Shown here piece after piece: positions 27,402-34,909 of a DNA stretch of 40,874 nt. How positions within the stretch are numbered: the first letter of the stretch is position 1; each line of letters opens with the position of its first letter. Below the pieces are notes generated by a model that was given only the letters and a program-made list of their open reading frames with translations, was not told where the DNA came from and made no database searches. Made by a program: the position numbers and the translations under genes. Origin of the DNA: Chloroflexota bacterium (lineage in GTDB: Bacteria > Chloroflexota > Anaerolineae > Aggregatilineales > Phototrophicaceae); the NCBI GenBank assembly GCA_009841405.1, contig VXLV01000145.1, positions 1 through 40,874 of the forward strand, in the 5' to 3' direction.

Positions 27402-28262
27402 TTATTTCTCGATGGGCAGGCCGACGCTGTTGCCCCATTCGGTCCAGGAGCCGTCATAATTGCGGACATCGGCGAAACCCAGCAAGTTGGTCAGGACGAA
27501 CCAGGTGTGGCTGCTGCGCTCGCCGATACGGCAGTAGGCGATGGTGGGCTCGGCCGGGCTCAGCCCAATCTCGTCGAGGTAGATGCCGCGCAATTCGGCG
27601 GCGTTCTTGAAGGTGCCGTCTTCGTTGGCGGCGCGCGACCAGGGCACGCTGCTGGCGCCGGGGATATGGCCGCCGCGCACAGCGCCTTCTTGCGGGTAGC
27701 CATCCATATGCAGCAGCTCGCCGCTGAATTCGCCCGGGCTGCGCACGTCGACCAACTGGCCATTGGCTTGCGTATGCTGCAAGACGCCATCGCGGAAGGC
27801 GCGGATGCGGCTGTCGTCGCGTTCAGGCGCGCTGTAGCTGCTCGGGCTGATGCTGGGCTTTTCACGCGTGAGCTCGCGGCCTTCTTCGGCCCACTTGAGC
27901 CGTCCGCCGTCCATGATCACCGCGTTCGTGTGGTTGAAGAGCTCAAATACCCAGAGGGCATAAGTCGCCCACCAATTGCTCTTGTCGCCATAGAACACCA
28001 CCGTCGTCTCCGGCGTGATGCCGATGCGGCCGGCCAGCGCTTCAAAGCCGGCCCGGCCGAGGTAGTCGCGGCGGAGCGGGTCGTTCAGGTCCTTGACCCA
28101 GTCCACTTCGACCGCGCCCGGAATGTGCCCGCTGGGATAGAGCAGGGGATCTTCGTTCGATTCGACAATGCGGACGCTGTCGTCGTTCAGACGGGCGGCG
28201 ACCCACTCGGTGGAGACGAGCTTGTTGGCATTCGCGTACCCTCGGCTAGCTATATCACTCAT
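27402..28262 (-). CDS. thiosulfate/3-mercaptopyruvate sulfurtransferase (CysA/SseA-like, two rhodanese domains)
   Basis: 286 aa tandem rhodanese that transfers sulfane sulfur from thiosulfate or mercaptopyruvate to an acceptor. The N-terminal domain (about 10-130) is inactive, with [19 protein letters not shown]. The C-terminal domain holds the active-site loop [11 protein letters not shown] with Cys244. The ending [18 protein letters not shown] is very close to what I recall of mycobacterial CysA2-type enzymes. The ATG at 28262 has AAGGAG (28270-28275) seven bases upstream. sufE follows on the same strand. The 194-base leader contains its own promoter, a Cys-rich leader ORF and a T-tailed terminator, so cysteine-responsive attenuation is inferred. 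Confidence 0.95.
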   Translation of the reverse strand: MSDIASRGYANANKLVSTEWVAARLNDDSVRIVESNEDPLLYPSGHIPGAVEVDWVKDLNDPLRRDYLGRAGFEALAGRIGITPETTVVFYGDKSNWWATYALWVFELFNHTNAVIMDGGRLKWAEEGRELTREKPSISPSSYSAPERDDSRIRAFRDGVLQHTQANGQLVDVRSPGEFSGELLHMDGYPQEGAVRGGHIPGASSVPWSRAANEDGTFKNAAELRGIYLDEIGLSPAEPTIAYCRIGERSSHTWFVLTNLLGFADVRNYDGSWTEWGNSVGLPIEK

Positions 28263-28324
28263 CTTGACGCTCCTTCCAGGCTAAGCCTGCTTAGTCATTC
28301 TTGGCGTGGTGGATTCAAACAAAA

Positions 28325-28348
28325 AAACCAACCGCTGCGGGCTGGCTT
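28325..28348 (-). terminator. intrinsic terminator (attenuator) in the sulfurtransferase leader
   Basis: Read on the minus strand, a stem AAGCCAGCC/GGTTGGTTT (28348-28340 with 28333-28325, including G.U pairs) and a six-base loop run into seven Ts (28327-28321, the first three also in the stem). It lies between the leader ORF and the sulfurtransferase start, so it ends transcription before the operon unless it is prevented from forming. Confidence 0.8.
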
Positions 28349-28393
28349 ATCGCTGCCGGGCAATTGTGTTGCTGGCAACCCGGTAAGGCCCGC
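28337..28393 (-). promoter_or_regulatory. antiterminator pairing in the Cys leader
   Basis: GCGGGCCTT (28393-28385), which abuts the leader stop codon, is complementary to the 5' arm region of the terminator (28348-28337, with a three-base bulge). The two structures exclude each other. A second pairing joins the Cys-codon stretch (28424-28416) to 28374-28366 over nine perfect base pairs. Confidence 0.7.
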
Positions 28394-28456
28394 TTAACAG
28401 TCGGTTTCCATACAACAGCAACACCCGGTAATGCTGACTGCGTGAGACTCGTTCAT
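28394..28456 (-). CDS. Cys-rich leader peptide (attenuator ORF) of the sulfurtransferase-sufE operon
   Basis: A 20-residue ORF, starting MNESHAVSITG, with codons 12-15 all Cys (TGT TGC TGT TGT), Met at 16 and a final Cys at 20 before TAA. Cys is normally among the rarest residues, so four in a row in a short ORF upstream of a sulfur gene is a strong control-codon signal. The ATG sits six bases after the -10 hexamer, just where transcription should begin, so the message may be leaderless. A ribosome stalled at the Cys run leaves the antiterminator segment (28393-28385) free. A ribosome reaching the stop codon covers it and lets the terminator form. The peptide itself probably has no other function. 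Mycobacteria are known to use leaderless polycysteine ORFs before sulfur operons in this way; here the call is inference from sequence. Confidence 0.82.
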   Translation of the reverse strand: MNESHAVSITGCCCCMETDC

Positions 28457-28462
28457 TCGCCT

Positions 28463-28491
28463 ACCATAGCACAGGCATGGCGGCAATTCAA
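28463..28491 (-). promoter_or_regulatory. promoter of the Cys leader and sulfurtransferase-sufE operon
   Basis: On the minus strand: TTGAAT (28491-28486), a 17-base spacer, TATGGT (28468-28463). The expected transcription start is at about 28456, the A of the leader ATG. The promoter lies in the 53-base gap after the preceding minus-strand gene. Confidence 0.65.
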
Positions 28492-28509
28492 GCCAAGCGC
28501 GCCGGTCTA

Positions 28510-28914
28510 TCATGTTTCTAACAGGAAGGGCGGCAGGTCGAGGGTGGCGGTCATGTCATCAAAGCGGAGCCGGCATTGCTGCAGTTTGAGCGAAAGGTAG
28601 ATCCCGCGCGGGCAGTGAAATGTAAATTTGCCGCGGGCGATGCTGCCAATGACCGGTTTGCGTAGGGCCACAACGTATACGCCAGCGGCGTCCTGGTCGG
28701 TTGTCAACTGCCAGCCGAAGCCCGCGCGCAATTCCGCCGTCGCCAGAATTTGCGGCTGATCGTGAAAGGCAAGCCGGATATCGGACTGTTCGGCTTGCAG
28801 AAAGAGCGTGCTCGGAATGGCGACCTCCCAGCGGAAGCGCTGTGACTCGACCGCGAGATCACGCGCCGCGACAAGCAGACGGGCAGCCTTGGCTATATTG
28901 CCCAAATGCCGCAC
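28510..28914 (-). CDS. small beta-rich protein of unknown function
   Basis: 134 aa, no signal peptide or membrane segment. I do not recognise a family with confidence. The C-terminal half alternates hydrophobic and polar residues in short strands (GKFTFHCPRGIYLSLKLQQCRLRFDDMTATLDLPP), which resembles the repeating strands of DUF4097-like putative adhesins. It starts with GTG at 28914, sharing one base with the TAG of the aminotransferase gene (TAGTG), so it is translationally coupled. It is the last gene of the long minus-strand cluster; the Cys leader promoter begins 19 bases after its stop. Confidence 0.65.
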   Translation of the reverse strand: MRHLGNIAKAARLLVAARDLAVESQRFRWEVAIPSTLFLQAEQSDIRLAFHDQPQILATAELRAGFGWQLTTDQDAAGVYVVALRKPVIGSIARGKFTFHCPRGIYLSLKLQQCRLRFDDMTATLDLPPFLLET

Positions 28915-29744
28915 TATATTTCTTCCAAATGGGCGGCGACCCAGCGCTCATAGGCGCTTCGCAGCTGCGCGGTGATTTTGCCCGGGGCGCCGTCGCCTAT
29001 AGCTATGCCGTCGATTGCCACGACCGGGATGATGCCGCGGCTGCTGCTGGTCAGGAAGGTTTCGCTGAAACGACGGATGTTCGCGCGCAGCGGCGCCTCC
29101 AGCCGCAGCGGAATGATCGCGGCGCAAGTCTCGATGACCACTTGCCGCGCGATGCCGGCCAGGATTTGCGCGCCCGCGGTGCGCAATTCGCCGTCTTCGA
29201 TGGCGTAAAAGTTACTCGACAGACCCTCCAGGATGCGGTCGTCTTCCGAGACGATAAAAGTCTCGTAGATATCGGGCGGCCGCGCCGACGCCAGTGCCCG
29301 GCGGATGTGCATCCACTCGCTGGCTTTTGAGGCCGGGTTCAGGCGCGCAACGTCGGCGGCGGTGGCGCAGCGCGCGCCCCTTTGGATGAGAGCGGGCGCC
29401 GGCGGCCTAAAGGGCTCGATGGACAGCAGCATTTCGCCGGGACTATCGCCGGGCGCGGAAATGCGAAAGCGCGCTTCCTCATAGCTGGAATCTACGATCA
29501 TCCGCCGCAGCGCTTGCCGCAGCCGCTTTCGATCGAAACGCAGGGCGAACCCCTCGCGCCGGGCGGAGTCTTCCAGCCGATCCAGGTGGGCGTCGAGCAG
29601 CAGGGCCTGCGTGCGGCGATGGGTGTTGCTTACGGTATAGACGCCGTGACGCGGCTCGAAGGCGGCCGCTTCATCCAGCGATGCCGCCGTAAAGTCGACA
29701 TCTGCCAGTCCGGCCGCGGTCAGCCGCTTGACGATGGCGGCCAT
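28914..29744 (-). CDS. class IV PLP-dependent aminotransferase / aminodeoxychorismate-lyase family
   Basis: 276 aa, fold-type IV PLP enzyme related to branched-chain aminotransferase, D-amino-acid transaminase and 4-amino-4-deoxychorismate lyase. The PLP lysine is probably Lys140 in LNPASKASEWM. The phosphate and carboxylate region is ETFIVSEDDRILEGLSSNFYAIEDGEL with Glu173 and the EGxxSN motif. The N-terminal half has GVYTVSNTHRRTQALLLDAHLDRLEDSA. The reaction cannot be assigned by eye. The ATG at 29744 lies six bases after the stop of the glycosidase-like gene, and the next gene overlaps it by one base. Confidence 0.87.
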   Translation of the reverse strand: MAAIVKRLTAAGLADVDFTAASLDEAAAFEPRHGVYTVSNTHRRTQALLLDAHLDRLEDSARREGFALRFDRKRLRQALRRMIVDSSYEEARFRISAPGDSPGEMLLSIEPFRPPAPALIQRGARCATAADVARLNPASKASEWMHIRRALASARPPDIYETFIVSEDDRILEGLSSNFYAIEDGELRTAGAQILAGIARQVVIETCAAIIPLRLEAPLRANIRRFSETFLTSSSRGIIPVVAIDGIAIGDGAPGKITAQLRSAYERWVAAHLEEI

Positions 29745-29750
29745 GCGGCG

Positions 29751-30947
29751 CTAGCGCTGCAGCCACTGTTCGCGGAATAGCGCCCAGTCGGCTTCGCTCA
29801 GCTGCTCGTCAGAGAATATGGCGACGCCGGTCACCAGCGCGCGCTCTACCTCGTCGAGCCGGCGCAAGCCTTCGCGGACGCCGTCGATGGCGGCTTCCAT
29901 AGTTTCGACTTCCGGGTTGTGAGCGCTGCTGGCGCCGCCATAGTTCGGGATGCTCACCAGGATATCCGTATTGGCTTCAAGCAGATTAACGTAAGTCTCG
30001 ACATGGTAGGCGATCCAGTTCACGTAATCCAGGCGCGACTGGCGGTAACTTTGGTACATCAACAGCACCACTTCGTCGGCCAGGACCATAATGCGCTGTT
30101 TGAAGTTGGACGACCACATGGTGCCGGGCGCGATAGTCGGGATTTCCTGCAGGCGCAGATCATGCGGCGTCAAGTCCGCGGTGGCGGCGACGGCGATGGT
30201 GTGCTCGCTGCCGACCGCGGAGCGAACTCGGCGAATCAGACGAATGAAGTCATCTTTGCCGGCGAACATCGGCTTGACATCCAGCAGTACGCCATCAAAG
30301 CCGAGTTGATCAACCAGCAATCGCGAGAAATCGGCGATGTTCTGGTGCAGATTGGTGTCATCCAGCCGATAGCCGTCGACGCGGTCCAGGTGCGTCCAGA
30401 TTTCGATCCAGGCTAGCAAGTCCACGCGGTCGTTCTGGCTCTTGAAGGCGTCGACAAATTGGGCGACCGCCAGCCGCGAATTCATGAAGCCGTCCGCGCC
30501 TTGTGGCCCGCCCGTCCAGCGATTGTCGATGTCCAGCGAGCTGACATAGACGTAGGCCTTGCCGATGCGGTGCGCAACCAGGCGATCGGCGAATTCAAGC
30601 ATTTGCGCGTCGCCGATGTCGCCGTATACCCAGGTGCGGTCCAGCCAGATCGCGTTGTTCAAGGGCAGGGTTTCGCTTTCGCGATTGAAGAATGCGCCGA
30701 ACGCGAAGCCAGCGATCACGATCACGCCGCCAATGGTAGCGACGCGTAGCCGATTCCGCGGCGCGAAAAGGGCAGAAAAACGCAGCGCGCGCTGCTGGCC
30801 CAGGTGCCCGCTGCCGCTGCGACCGCTAGTACCTCCGCCCGCGCTCAAAAACAATTTCGAAATCAGCCAGGCGATAGGACCACGCAGTACTCGCAATCCA
30901 CGCCTGGCACTCGCATTTTCAGGGGCAGATTGGCGCGTCATAGACAT
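29751..30947 (-). CDS. membrane-anchored glycosidase-like (TIM-barrel-like) protein, unknown substrate
   Basis: 398 aa. A basic N-terminus precedes one transmembrane helix at about residues 68-87 (VATIGGVIVIAGFAFGAFF); the rest should be extracytoplasmic. The body looks like a glycosyl-hydrolase barrel: KAYVYVSSLDID, VDLLAWIEIWTHLDRVDGYRL, and the strand LGFDGVLLDVKPMFAGKDDFIRLIRRVRSAVG, which recalls the DG(F/V)xxDxE strand of GH18-type enzymes. EVVLLMYQSYRQ and DILVSIPNYGG follow. I cannot assign a GH family. A TACAAT hexamer upstream (30988-30993) may give it a promoter of its own. Two ATGs (30947, 30941) are possible starts. Confidence 0.7.
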   Translation of the reverse strand: MSMTRQSAPENASARRGLRVLRGPIAWLISKLFLSAGGGTSGRSGSGHLGQQRALRFSALFAPRNRLRVATIGGVIVIAGFAFGAFFNRESETLPLNNAIWLDRTWVYGDIGDAQMLEFADRLVAHRIGKAYVYVSSLDIDNRWTGGPQGADGFMNSRLAVAQFVDAFKSQNDRVDLLAWIEIWTHLDRVDGYRLDDTNLHQNIADFSRLLVDQLGFDGVLLDVKPMFAGKDDFIRLIRRVRSAVGSEHTIAVAATADLTPHDLRLQEIPTIAPGTMWSSNFKQRIMVLADEVVLLMYQSYRQSRLDYVNWIAYHVETYVNLLEANTDILVSIPNYGGASSAHNPEVETMEAAIDGVREGLRRLDEVERALVTGVAIFSDEQLSEADWALFREQWLQR

Positions 30948-30987
30948 CGAAACACACGTACATTCGTTTTAGCTTCGCTCAAGATTC

Positions 30988-30993
30988 ATTGTA
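30988..30993 (-). promoter_or_regulatory. possible internal -10 hexamer before the glycosidase-like gene
   Basis: TACAAT on the minus strand, 40 bases before the ATG at 30947, in the 81-base gap after the kinase gene. A TTGTCA lies only 13 bases farther up, too close for a normal -35. Confidence 0.3.
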
Positions 30994-31028
30994 GCACAAA
31001 ACAGAATGACAACGTTTCCGCGGACAAC

Positions 31029-31484
31029 CTAAGGCTGGCGCGGGCTGATGCCGGAGCTGAGCTTATCCAGGAGCGGCGGCGCCAATATGAGCGCGCCCAC
31101 TAACAGCGCAGTTAGCGACGCGAGCAGGACGGCGCCGGCGGCAACATCTTTGGCGACCTTCGCCAGCGGGTGGTATTCTGGCGCCGCGATATTCGTCGCT
31201 GCTTCAACCGCCGCGTTGATGAACTCGGCGATCCAGACCAGCGCCGCCGCGAGAATCAAGACGGCCCAACCCGGGGCGTCGATATCCGCCTGCCACGCGG
31301 CGATCAGCAGGGCGACGGTGGCCGCGGCCATGATTCGCGTATTGGCCTGGAAGCGCAGCATGTAGACGATTCCGGCCAGCGCGTATGTGAAGCTGCGCCA
31401 GCGTGATTCGCTGCTGGACCAACTGTGTTGCGCCGGATCGGCATCCGCGGTCGCAGCCAGACGCTGCCTGAGCTCACTATCCAT
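31029..31484 (-). CDS. diacylglycerol/undecaprenol kinase family protein (DgkA-like)
   Basis: 151 aa with three membrane helices after a soluble N-terminus of about 30 residues. The signature is EFINAAVEAATNIAAPEYHPLAKVAKDVAAGAVLLASL, matching the DgkA active-site consensus (E, N, E, then AKxxKDxAAxAVL). It phosphorylates a membrane lipid alcohol; in this family undecaprenol is as likely as diacylglycerol. Its ATG lies inside the last codons of ybeY (eight-base overlap), so the two are coupled. Confidence 0.92.
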   Translation of the reverse strand: MDSELRQRLAATADADPAQHSWSSSESRWRSFTYALAGIVYMLRFQANTRIMAAATVALLIAAWQADIDAPGWAVLILAAALVWIAEFINAAVEAATNIAAPEYHPLAKVAKDVAAGAVLLASLTALLVGALILAPPLLDKLSSGISPRQP

Positions 31485-31962
31485 TGTTCATCGCCGCGTA
31501 TTCGTCGACCAGCGCCGGGCTGATGCCGAGAGTCTGCAATGCCGCCGCTTGCAGCGCCCACATGCGTTCATGCGAGGCGGCGGAATCATGGTCGTGCCCA
31601 AGCAGGTGCAGCGCCCCATGAATCACCAGCAGGCAGAGCGCGTCGCCGAGGCGGCAGCCGCGCGCGTCGCACTGCGCGGCCACGTAATCACAGGCGATGA
31701 CGATATCGCCGAGATAAGGGACGGCGCTGTCAATCGCGTCAGGAAGAGGCGGCGCGGCGAAGGACAGGACGTCGGTGGCGGCGTCAAGCTTGCGGTGTTG
31801 TCGATTGTACGCGCGCACCGTTTCCGAATCCGCCATGATGACGCTCAACGCGCCGCGGCTTCGGTCGCCCGACAGTTCTAGCGCGGCCTGCGCCGCCAGT
31901 TGCAGGCGGCCCGTATCAAGCGGACATTCGGTCAGGTTTTGCAGCTGAATCCTGGCGCTCAC
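31477..31962 (-). CDS. ybeY: endoribonuclease YbeY (rRNA maturation factor)
   Basis: 161 aa single-strand-specific, zinc-dependent RNase involved in 16S rRNA 3' maturation and ribosome quality control. The metal site HGALHLLGHDHDS is complete (three His), and KLDAATDVLSFAAP is the conserved upstream strand. The start is GTG at 31962, six bases after the pgpH stop, with GGATGAG upstream. Its position after a PgpH-type gene and before a DgkA-type gene is the familiar bacterial order (pgpH-ybeY-dgkA). Confidence 0.95.
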   Translation of the reverse strand: MSARIQLQNLTECPLDTGRLQLAAQAALELSGDRSRGALSVIMADSETVRAYNRQHRKLDAATDVLSFAAPPLPDAIDSAVPYLGDIVIACDYVAAQCDARGCRLGDALCLLVIHGALHLLGHDHDSAASHERMWALQAAALQTLGISPALVDEYAAMNNG

Positions 31963-31968
31963 GCCGGC

Positions 31969-34401
31969 TCATCCACTGCGGCGGGGCTTGAGGCGGGCCG
32001 GGGGTTTGATCGACTTGGCGCCGTTGCGCTTGGGCAGGAAGGGCACATCAGTCAGCGGCTCGTCATCTTCCATCAGCGTTGCGGGCTCTGGTTCGTCCGG
32101 CTGTGCGGCGGGCGGCGTCTCGGCAGGATCGGACACGCCAGCCGCGACTTGGGGGGCCGCCGGCGTCGGCGCAGTCTTGCGCGCTTTTTTCGGCTTGTCG
32201 GCTGTGGCCGCGCCATCAGTTGCGGCAAATGCGGGTTGCGCGACGGTCGCGGCCTGGGTGTCAGCGCGGGCGGGCGACCGCCCCGGCGACTCTTGCACGG
32301 CCCGGGCGTAGTCAATTCGCGGATGGAACAGGCCGCGGAAGATGTCGATGAAAGTTTCTTCGATTTTGCGCAATTCGTTGAGCGTCAGATTGGAATCGTC
32401 CAACTGTCCGCTGTTGCGTTTGCCCTCGATGATGCCGTGGACCAGGTCGGTGATTTCTTCGTTGGTCTGCGGCTTGACCGCGCGCGATGCCGACTCGCAA
32501 CTGTCCGCCATCATGACAATGGCCGTTTCCCGGCTCTGCGGAATGGGACCCGGATAACTGAAGTCGGCCAGGTCGACTGCGCTATCGTCGCCGGCCGCGG
32601 CCAGGGCGCGCTGATAGAAGACATAGACCTGCGTCGTGCCGTGGTGCTCGCGTATGAATTCGCGGATTCGGTGCGGCAGATTGTGCCGTTTGGCGATCTG
32701 ATCGCCTTCAATCGTGTGATTGATGATGATATCTGCGCTGCGGTACGGATCATCCAGGGCGTCGTGCGGATTCGGAATATGCTGCTGGTTCTCCGTGAAA
32801 AAGAAGGGATTGCTCATTTTGCCGATATCGTGATACAGCGACGCGACATGAGTAATTTGCGTGTCCGCGCCGATGGCTTGCGCCGCTTGTTCGGCCAGAT
32901 TGGCCACTTGCAACGAGTGCTGGTAGGTGCCGGGCGCCTCGCGCAGCAGGCGCTGCAACAGCGGTTTGCTGGGCTGGCTCAAATCCATCAGCTTGAAGGG
33001 AGTGGGCAGGTTGAAAAGCACGGTCAGCAGGTACATCACGCCGAAAGCGGTAGTCGGCACGATGAGCGCGCCGCTGAAGAGGGCTTGCAGCATAATGGTG
33101 ACGTCGTTGGGCCCGAAGCCGATTTGCAGCGCGAAGATCGCGACAACAGCGGCATTGGCCAAGCCGACAAACAGGCCGGCCAGGAAATAGTTGTTCAGCC
33201 GGCCGGCATTGCGCAGCGTCAAAATGGCGCCGATGTTGCCGGCTGCGATCAGGCTGGCGATCTCCAGCGACGGGCTGCGGCTGAGCAAGCTGCTCAAAAA
33301 GGCGAAGCCAAGGGCGGCGACGATAGCCAGGTTGGGCGTGCTGATGGCCACGTAGACGATGCCCAGAGCCGCCGCCGGCATCAGATAGATATTGGCGTTG
33401 CCAAAGGCGCGCATGGCCGCCAGGGCCACCAGGAAGAGCACGGCGATCAAGAGCAGGTTGGTGTTGTCGGACGTCATCAGGCGCGGCTCAAAGCGGCTGA
33501 TATACAAGCCCAGAAGAATGGCGGTCAAGCCGCTGGCCAGCAGCGCGCGCAGGATCCGCGGCGCGCGATTGCTCGTGCGCGCGAGCAAGCCCAATTCTTG
33601 CAGCGCTTCGAATGACAAGGCGTCGATGCGCTGGCCGGCGGGCGCGACGATCTGGCCGGCGATGAATTGCCGTTGCTGGTTCTCGACATTGGCCAAAGCC
33701 GCCGCCTGGTTGATGGCGGTTTGCTCGGGGTTCTCAAAGGTGTTGGCGCGGATGAGGTCGGATGTAATCTCGGTCACGATCCGGCTCTGCTGCTCGGTCA
33801 GGCGCAGGCTCACCTGGTTGGGCAGCCGGGCGCGCGCGCGCTCCAGGTCGGCAGCGCGGATTTCGGCGCTCATCACCCGTTCCAGCACCAGCACAATTTC
33901 GTTGCGCACTTGCAGCCAACTGTCGTCGGGCAACTGCAAGATGGCGCGGATCGTATCTATGCTTTCCACCAGCTGCAATGACGCTATCGCCTTGATGTCG
34001 GCGATCTGCTGATCCAGCGAGGCGTAGGTATCGGCGCGAACGTTGTCGATGTAGGCCAGAATCTGCTCGGTCAGGTCGCGTTGCTGGCGGGCGACGCCGG
34101 GATCGGCCGGGCTAAAGACGGTCGGCACTTGCGAGAGGACATTGGTCCGCTCTTGCTCGGTGAGGATCGCGCTGATGAACGCGCCTTCTTCGCGCGTGAT
34201 GATGTCTTCGGTGGGCACGCGACCGATGCCCAGATTGGCGGTGCTATTGAAGCGCAGGAAAATATCGTCAAAGGCGACGATGAAGGTGCAGCAGAGCGCA
34301 AACACAACCGCCGCCGCAAGCATCAGAAGGAAGCGCGCCACAGTCTCCGTCAGTTGCGGACTGAACCTGAACCGCTCTTCGAGCAAATCGGCGACGCGCA
34401 T
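31969..34401 (-). CDS. pgpH: 7TM-HD family protein, PgpH-type (putative cyclic-di-AMP phosphodiesterase)
   Basis: 810 aa. One N-terminal helix (about 25-48) is followed by a large extracytoplasmic domain (about 50-280). A run of seven helices (about 285-470) and a cytoplasmic HD domain come next, with HSLQVANLAEQAA, LYHDIGKMSNP (about 520) and a later NHTIEGDQIAKRH and EFIREHHGTT. PgpH enzymes hydrolyse c-di-AMP. The C-terminal 100 or so residues are Ala/Pro/Lys/Glu-rich low complexity ending in a basic KPPARLKPRRSG tail, which is unusual. The ATG at 34401 lies ten bases after the YqeY stop; the longer frame start at 34455 overlaps that gene. Confidence 0.92.
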   Translation of the reverse strand: MRVADLLEERFRFSPQLTETVARFLLMLAAAVVFALCCTFIVAFDDIFLRFNSTANLGIGRVPTEDIITREEGAFISAILTEQERTNVLSQVPTVFSPADPGVARQQRDLTEQILAYIDNVRADTYASLDQQIADIKAIASLQLVESIDTIRAILQLPDDSWLQVRNEIVLVLERVMSAEIRAADLERARARLPNQVSLRLTEQQSRIVTEITSDLIRANTFENPEQTAINQAAALANVENQQRQFIAGQIVAPAGQRIDALSFEALQELGLLARTSNRAPRILRALLASGLTAILLGLYISRFEPRLMTSDNTNLLLIAVLFLVALAAMRAFGNANIYLMPAAALGIVYVAISTPNLAIVAALGFAFLSSLLSRSPSLEIASLIAAGNIGAILTLRNAGRLNNYFLAGLFVGLANAAVVAIFALQIGFGPNDVTIMLQALFSGALIVPTTAFGVMYLLTVLFNLPTPFKLMDLSQPSKPLLQRLLREAPGTYQHSLQVANLAEQAAQAIGADTQITHVASLYHDIGKMSNPFFFTENQQHIPNPHDALDDPYRSADIIINHTIEGDQIAKRHNLPHRIREFIREHHGTTQVYVFYQRALAAAGDDSAVDLADFSYPGPIPQSRETAIVMMADSCESASRAVKPQTNEEITDLVHGIIEGKRNSGQLDDSNLTLNELRKIEETFIDIFRGLFHPRIDYARAVQESPGRSPARADTQAATVAQPAFAATDGAATADKPKKARKTAPTPAAPQVAAGVSDPAETPPAAQPDEPEPATLMEDDEPLTDVPFLPKRNGAKSIKPPARLKPRRSG

Positions 34402-34411
34402 CAACACGAGG

Positions 34412-34858
34412 CTAGCCCAGCATCTCTCTGACAAGCGCGCTGACTGCGCGGCCATCGGCCAGGCCCTGCACTTGCGGCATGACGACCTTCATCACGCTGC
34501 CCATCTCTTTCATCGAGGTTGCGCCGGCCTCGTCTATAGCCTGCCGCACGATTGGCCGCAATTCATCGGCGCTGAGCTGGCGCGGCAAGAATTCTTCCGT
34601 CACCGCCAATTCCAGTCGCTCGTTGGCGGCGTCTTGCCCGCGTCCGGCGCCTTCCAATTCGGCAATGGTTTCGCGCCGCTTCTTGGCCTCTTTGCGCAGA
34701 ACGTCCAGCACGCCGTCGTCGTCCAGAGAAGTCTGGCTGTCGATCTCCACCTGTTTGATGGCGCTCTGCAGCAGGCGTATCGCGTTGCGGCGCTCGCTGT
34801 CTTTGGCTCGCATCGCGTCCTTTAGCGCGGCTTGCAACGCTTGCTTTAGTTCTTGCAT
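34412..34858 (-). CDS. GatB/YqeY domain-containing protein
   Basis: 148 aa, the standard length for YqeY proteins. The sequence shows LKDAMRAKDSERRNAIRLLQSAIKQVEID, the helical linker with LRKEAKKRRETIAELEGAGR, and the C-terminal LSADELRPIVRQAIDEAGATSMKEMGSVMKVVMPQVQGLADGRAVSALV. This resembles the tail domain of GatB, which recognises tRNA, but the stand-alone function is not settled. The ATG at 34858 follows the mtaB stop by 51 bases, with AAGG upstream. Confidence 0.93.
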   Translation of the reverse strand: MQELKQALQAALKDAMRAKDSERRNAIRLLQSAIKQVEIDSQTSLDDDGVLDVLRKEAKKRRETIAELEGAGRGQDAANERLELAVTEEFLPRQLSADELRPIVRQAIDEAGATSMKEMGSVMKVVMPQVQGLADGRAVSALVREMLG

Positions 34859-34909
34859 TTTGCCTTGCCAGTCCTGCTCAATCGGTAAGGGCGTAGGCGG
34901 CTAGCTCTC

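Noticed and set aside
28263..28456. SAM, T-box, cobalamin or other known riboswitch in the sulfurtransferase leader
   Set aside because: I found none of the conserved core sequences of these classes, and the leader ORF with Cys codons explains the terminator better.
31900..33615. 571-codon plus-strand frame opposite pgpH
   Set aside because: It shadows the conserved PgpH coding sequence, and its translation is Gln/Arg/Ala-rich without any recognisable domain.
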